A stretch of 64,000 bases of DNA from CAWBRT01 sp963819175 (lineage in GTDB: Bacteria > Acidobacteriota > Terriglobia > Terriglobales > Acidobacteriaceae), in NCBI GenBank assembly GCA_963819175.1, contig CAWFVJ010000025.1:124001-188000 (forward strand), given 5' to 3'. A program made the position numbers and the translations under genes. The notes under the pieces are model-generated. The model worked only from the letters and a program-made list of their open reading frames with translations, searched no databases and was not told where the DNA came from. Below, one piece after another: positions 62,939 through 64,000 of the stretch; the first letter of the stretch is position 1, and every line of letters begins with the position of its first letter.

Positions 62939-63730
62939 TCACCTTTCGCGAAACGAGTCTAAATCGAGGGCGAGCGGCTCGCGCGCCACGGTGATGAACA
63001 ACTCCTCGAGGTTTTCCTTGCCGTGCTCCCTCGGCAGGGTTTTGGGGTCTCCCTCCAGAAGAATCCTTCCACGCGAGAGGAAGAGCACGCGATCGCAGAC
63101 CTCCTCGACTTCGTGCATATTGTGCGATGTCCACAGCACGCCGCACGTGCCCTGCGTCGTGCAATCGTGAATCTTCGCGCGGATTTCTCGCGCGGAAGAA
63201 GGGTCCAGCGAAGCGGTCGGCTCGTCGAGAAGAAGCAGTTGCGGGTTGTTCAGCATGGCCTTGGCGAGCGCTGCGCGGGTTTGCTCACCCGAAGAGAGCA
63301 GGCCACACTTAACGTCTCGAAACGGTTCCAGATCGAACTGCTTCAGCACAAGCGCGATACGCTGTGCTGCGTTCTTTACTCCATAGATCAGGCCGAAGAC
63401 GCGCAGATTCTGATATACGGTGAGATTGCCGGGCAGGGGAGCATAGACGGCAGCGAAATTCGTGCGCTCGAGCGCCTGCGAACGATGCGACGCCAAGTCG
63501 ATGCCTTCGATCCAGACGCTCCCGGCACTTGGTTCAAGAACACCAAGAATCATGTTGATGATGGTGGTCTTGCCCGCTCCGTTCGGGCCCAGCAGGCCAA
63601 CGATTTCTTTTGGCTGCACGTCGAATGAAACGGCGTCTACGGCGATGATGTCGCCGTAGACCTTGCGGAGCTGAGTTACCGAAAGCGCTTTTTCCCGCGA
63701 GGGCGCAGCCGTGGACTGCGACTCACTCAC
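62939..63730 (-). CDS. ABC transporter ATP-binding protein
   Basis: 263 residues. GTG 63730 overlaps the stop of the upstream dehydrogenase (GTGA), so they share a transcript. Walker A GLLGPNGAGKTT (residues 45-56), Q-loop around AVYAPLPGNLTVYQNLR, signature LLSSGEQTRAALAKAML, Walker B LLLLDEPTASLD and switch His in WTSHNMHEVEE are present. GLLSSGEQ replaces the classical LSGGQ. It is the drug- or polysaccharide-exporter type, pairing with the ABC-2 permease. Confidence 0.93.
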   Translation of the reverse strand: MSESQSTAAPSREKALSVTQLRKVYGDIIAVDAVSFDVQPKEIVGLLGPNGAGKTTIINMILGVLEPSAGSVWIEGIDLASHRSQALERTNFAAVYAPLPGNLTVYQNLRVFGLIYGVKNAAQRIALVLKQFDLEPFRDVKCGLLSSGEQTRAALAKAMLNNPQLLLLDEPTASLDPSSAREIRAKIHDCTTQGTCGVLWTSHNMHEVEEVCDRVLFLSRGRILLEGDPKTLPREHGKENLEELFITVAREPLALDLDSFRER

Positions 63731-64000
63731 TTCGCCGCCGGAACCGCCGGGAAGTCGGCGCCGAGCGATGTTTTCTCCCAGGCATCGAGGTCGCGGCGCA
63801 GAACTTCGAGCTTGCCTCGCGCGCCATCCAGGGCCATGCGCCCCAGCACCAGCCGCAACGGCGGGTTGCTCGATTGCACCACTTCGATCATTGCCTTTGC
63901 GCCGCGAACCGGATCCCCTGGCTGCTTGCCGCTGCGGCCGGAAATCGCTTGCCGGCGCGCAGCCGCGGTTTTGGCGTAGTCTTCAATTCCGTCGCCGGTC
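63727..64000 (-). CDS. Short-chain dehydrogenase/reductase, C-terminal part
   Basis: The frame enters from the right edge and stops at 63727. The 90 visible residues (TGDGIEDYAKTAAARRQAIS, GRSGKQPGDPVRGAKAMIEV, VQSSNPPLRLVLGRMALDGA, LEVLRRDLDAWEKTSLGADF) match the end of a common SDR subgroup, where QPGDPxRxAxAxIxxxxxxxPPLRLxLG is typical. The catalytic Tyr-Lys part is beyond the window. Its stop overlaps the ATPase start. Confidence 0.8.
   Translation of the reverse strand, partial: TGDGIEDYAKTAAARRQAISGRSGKQPGDPVRGAKAMIEVVQSSNPPLRLVLGRMALDGARGKLEVLRRDLDAWEKTSLGADFPAVPAAK

Noticed and set aside
1..64000. tRNA or rRNA genes
   Set aside because: I looked through the gaps for TTCGAATCC-type T loops and rRNA blocks and saw none I could support; only rnpB is a clear RNA gene.

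Overview
The window reads as a chromosome segment of a Gram-negative (diderm) soil-type bacterium, most likely an acidobacterium. Support comes from lipid A and Kdo genes (fabZ, lpxA, lpxI, kdsB), a GC-rich coding style, short Tat genes in tandem, an HpnI-like glycosyltransferase, MacB-type permeases without a local ATPase, and several families of GC-rich intergenic hairpins. The taxon is an inference; no 16S rRNA gene is present. Orientation changes often and most transcription units are one to three genes.

Left part (1-37 kb): the end of tyrS, a phosphoesterase lipoprotein, the HpnI-like glycosyltransferase, two MacB/FtsX-type permeases, and the RNase P RNA gene rnpB. Next is a trypsin-like protease split by an IS1380-type element with a clean 5-bp target duplication, then fabZ-lpxA, a gamma-glutamyltransferase, a TIM-barrel isomerase, three TatA/B-like genes, maf, treZ, a TonB-like protein, a Gfo/Idh oxidoreductase with lpxI, recA, an AI-2E-type permease, coaD and an aminotransferase. 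A mannose activation set (manA, manC and a phosphohexomutase) follows, then an M48 protease, kdsB, a DinB-like protein, an XRE regulator, fabG, a PilZ protein and a HI0933-type flavoprotein. About a dozen of these genes are broken by one or more frameshifts that can be bridged at the protein level while all active-site motifs survive. This points to sequence or assembly indels rather than gene decay. From 37 kb onward only one gene shows such a break.

Middle part (37-43.5 kb): a ThDP-dependent enzyme, a DASS-type anion transporter, a threonine aldolase and a flavodoxin-like protein with a Cys motif, separated by hairpin repeats.

Right part (43.5-62 kb) looks like a catabolic island. It holds a LysR regulator, an epoxide-hydrolase-like enzyme and an ACS-type MFS transporter in visibly AT-richer DNA. 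Then comes a plus-strand run: 2-hydroxyacid dehydrogenase, class II aldolase, a PNPOx-like flavoprotein, an FGGY kinase, a response regulator with an RsbRD-like C-terminus, a YqeC-MocA fusion and YqeB (molybdenum hydroxylase maturation). A three-subunit molybdenum hydroxylase follows: a Tat-signalled 2Fe-2S subunit, a Mo-pterin subunit and a FAD subunit with a PaoB-like Cys-rich insert. An enolase-superfamily enzyme and a RACo-like ferredoxin/ASKHA protein close the run. The likely logic is uptake of a small organic acid or sugar acid, periplasmic oxidation, dehydration, phosphorylation and aldol cleavage; the substrate cannot be read from the sequence. The right edge holds an ABC-2 exporter and the end of a short-chain dehydrogenase gene.
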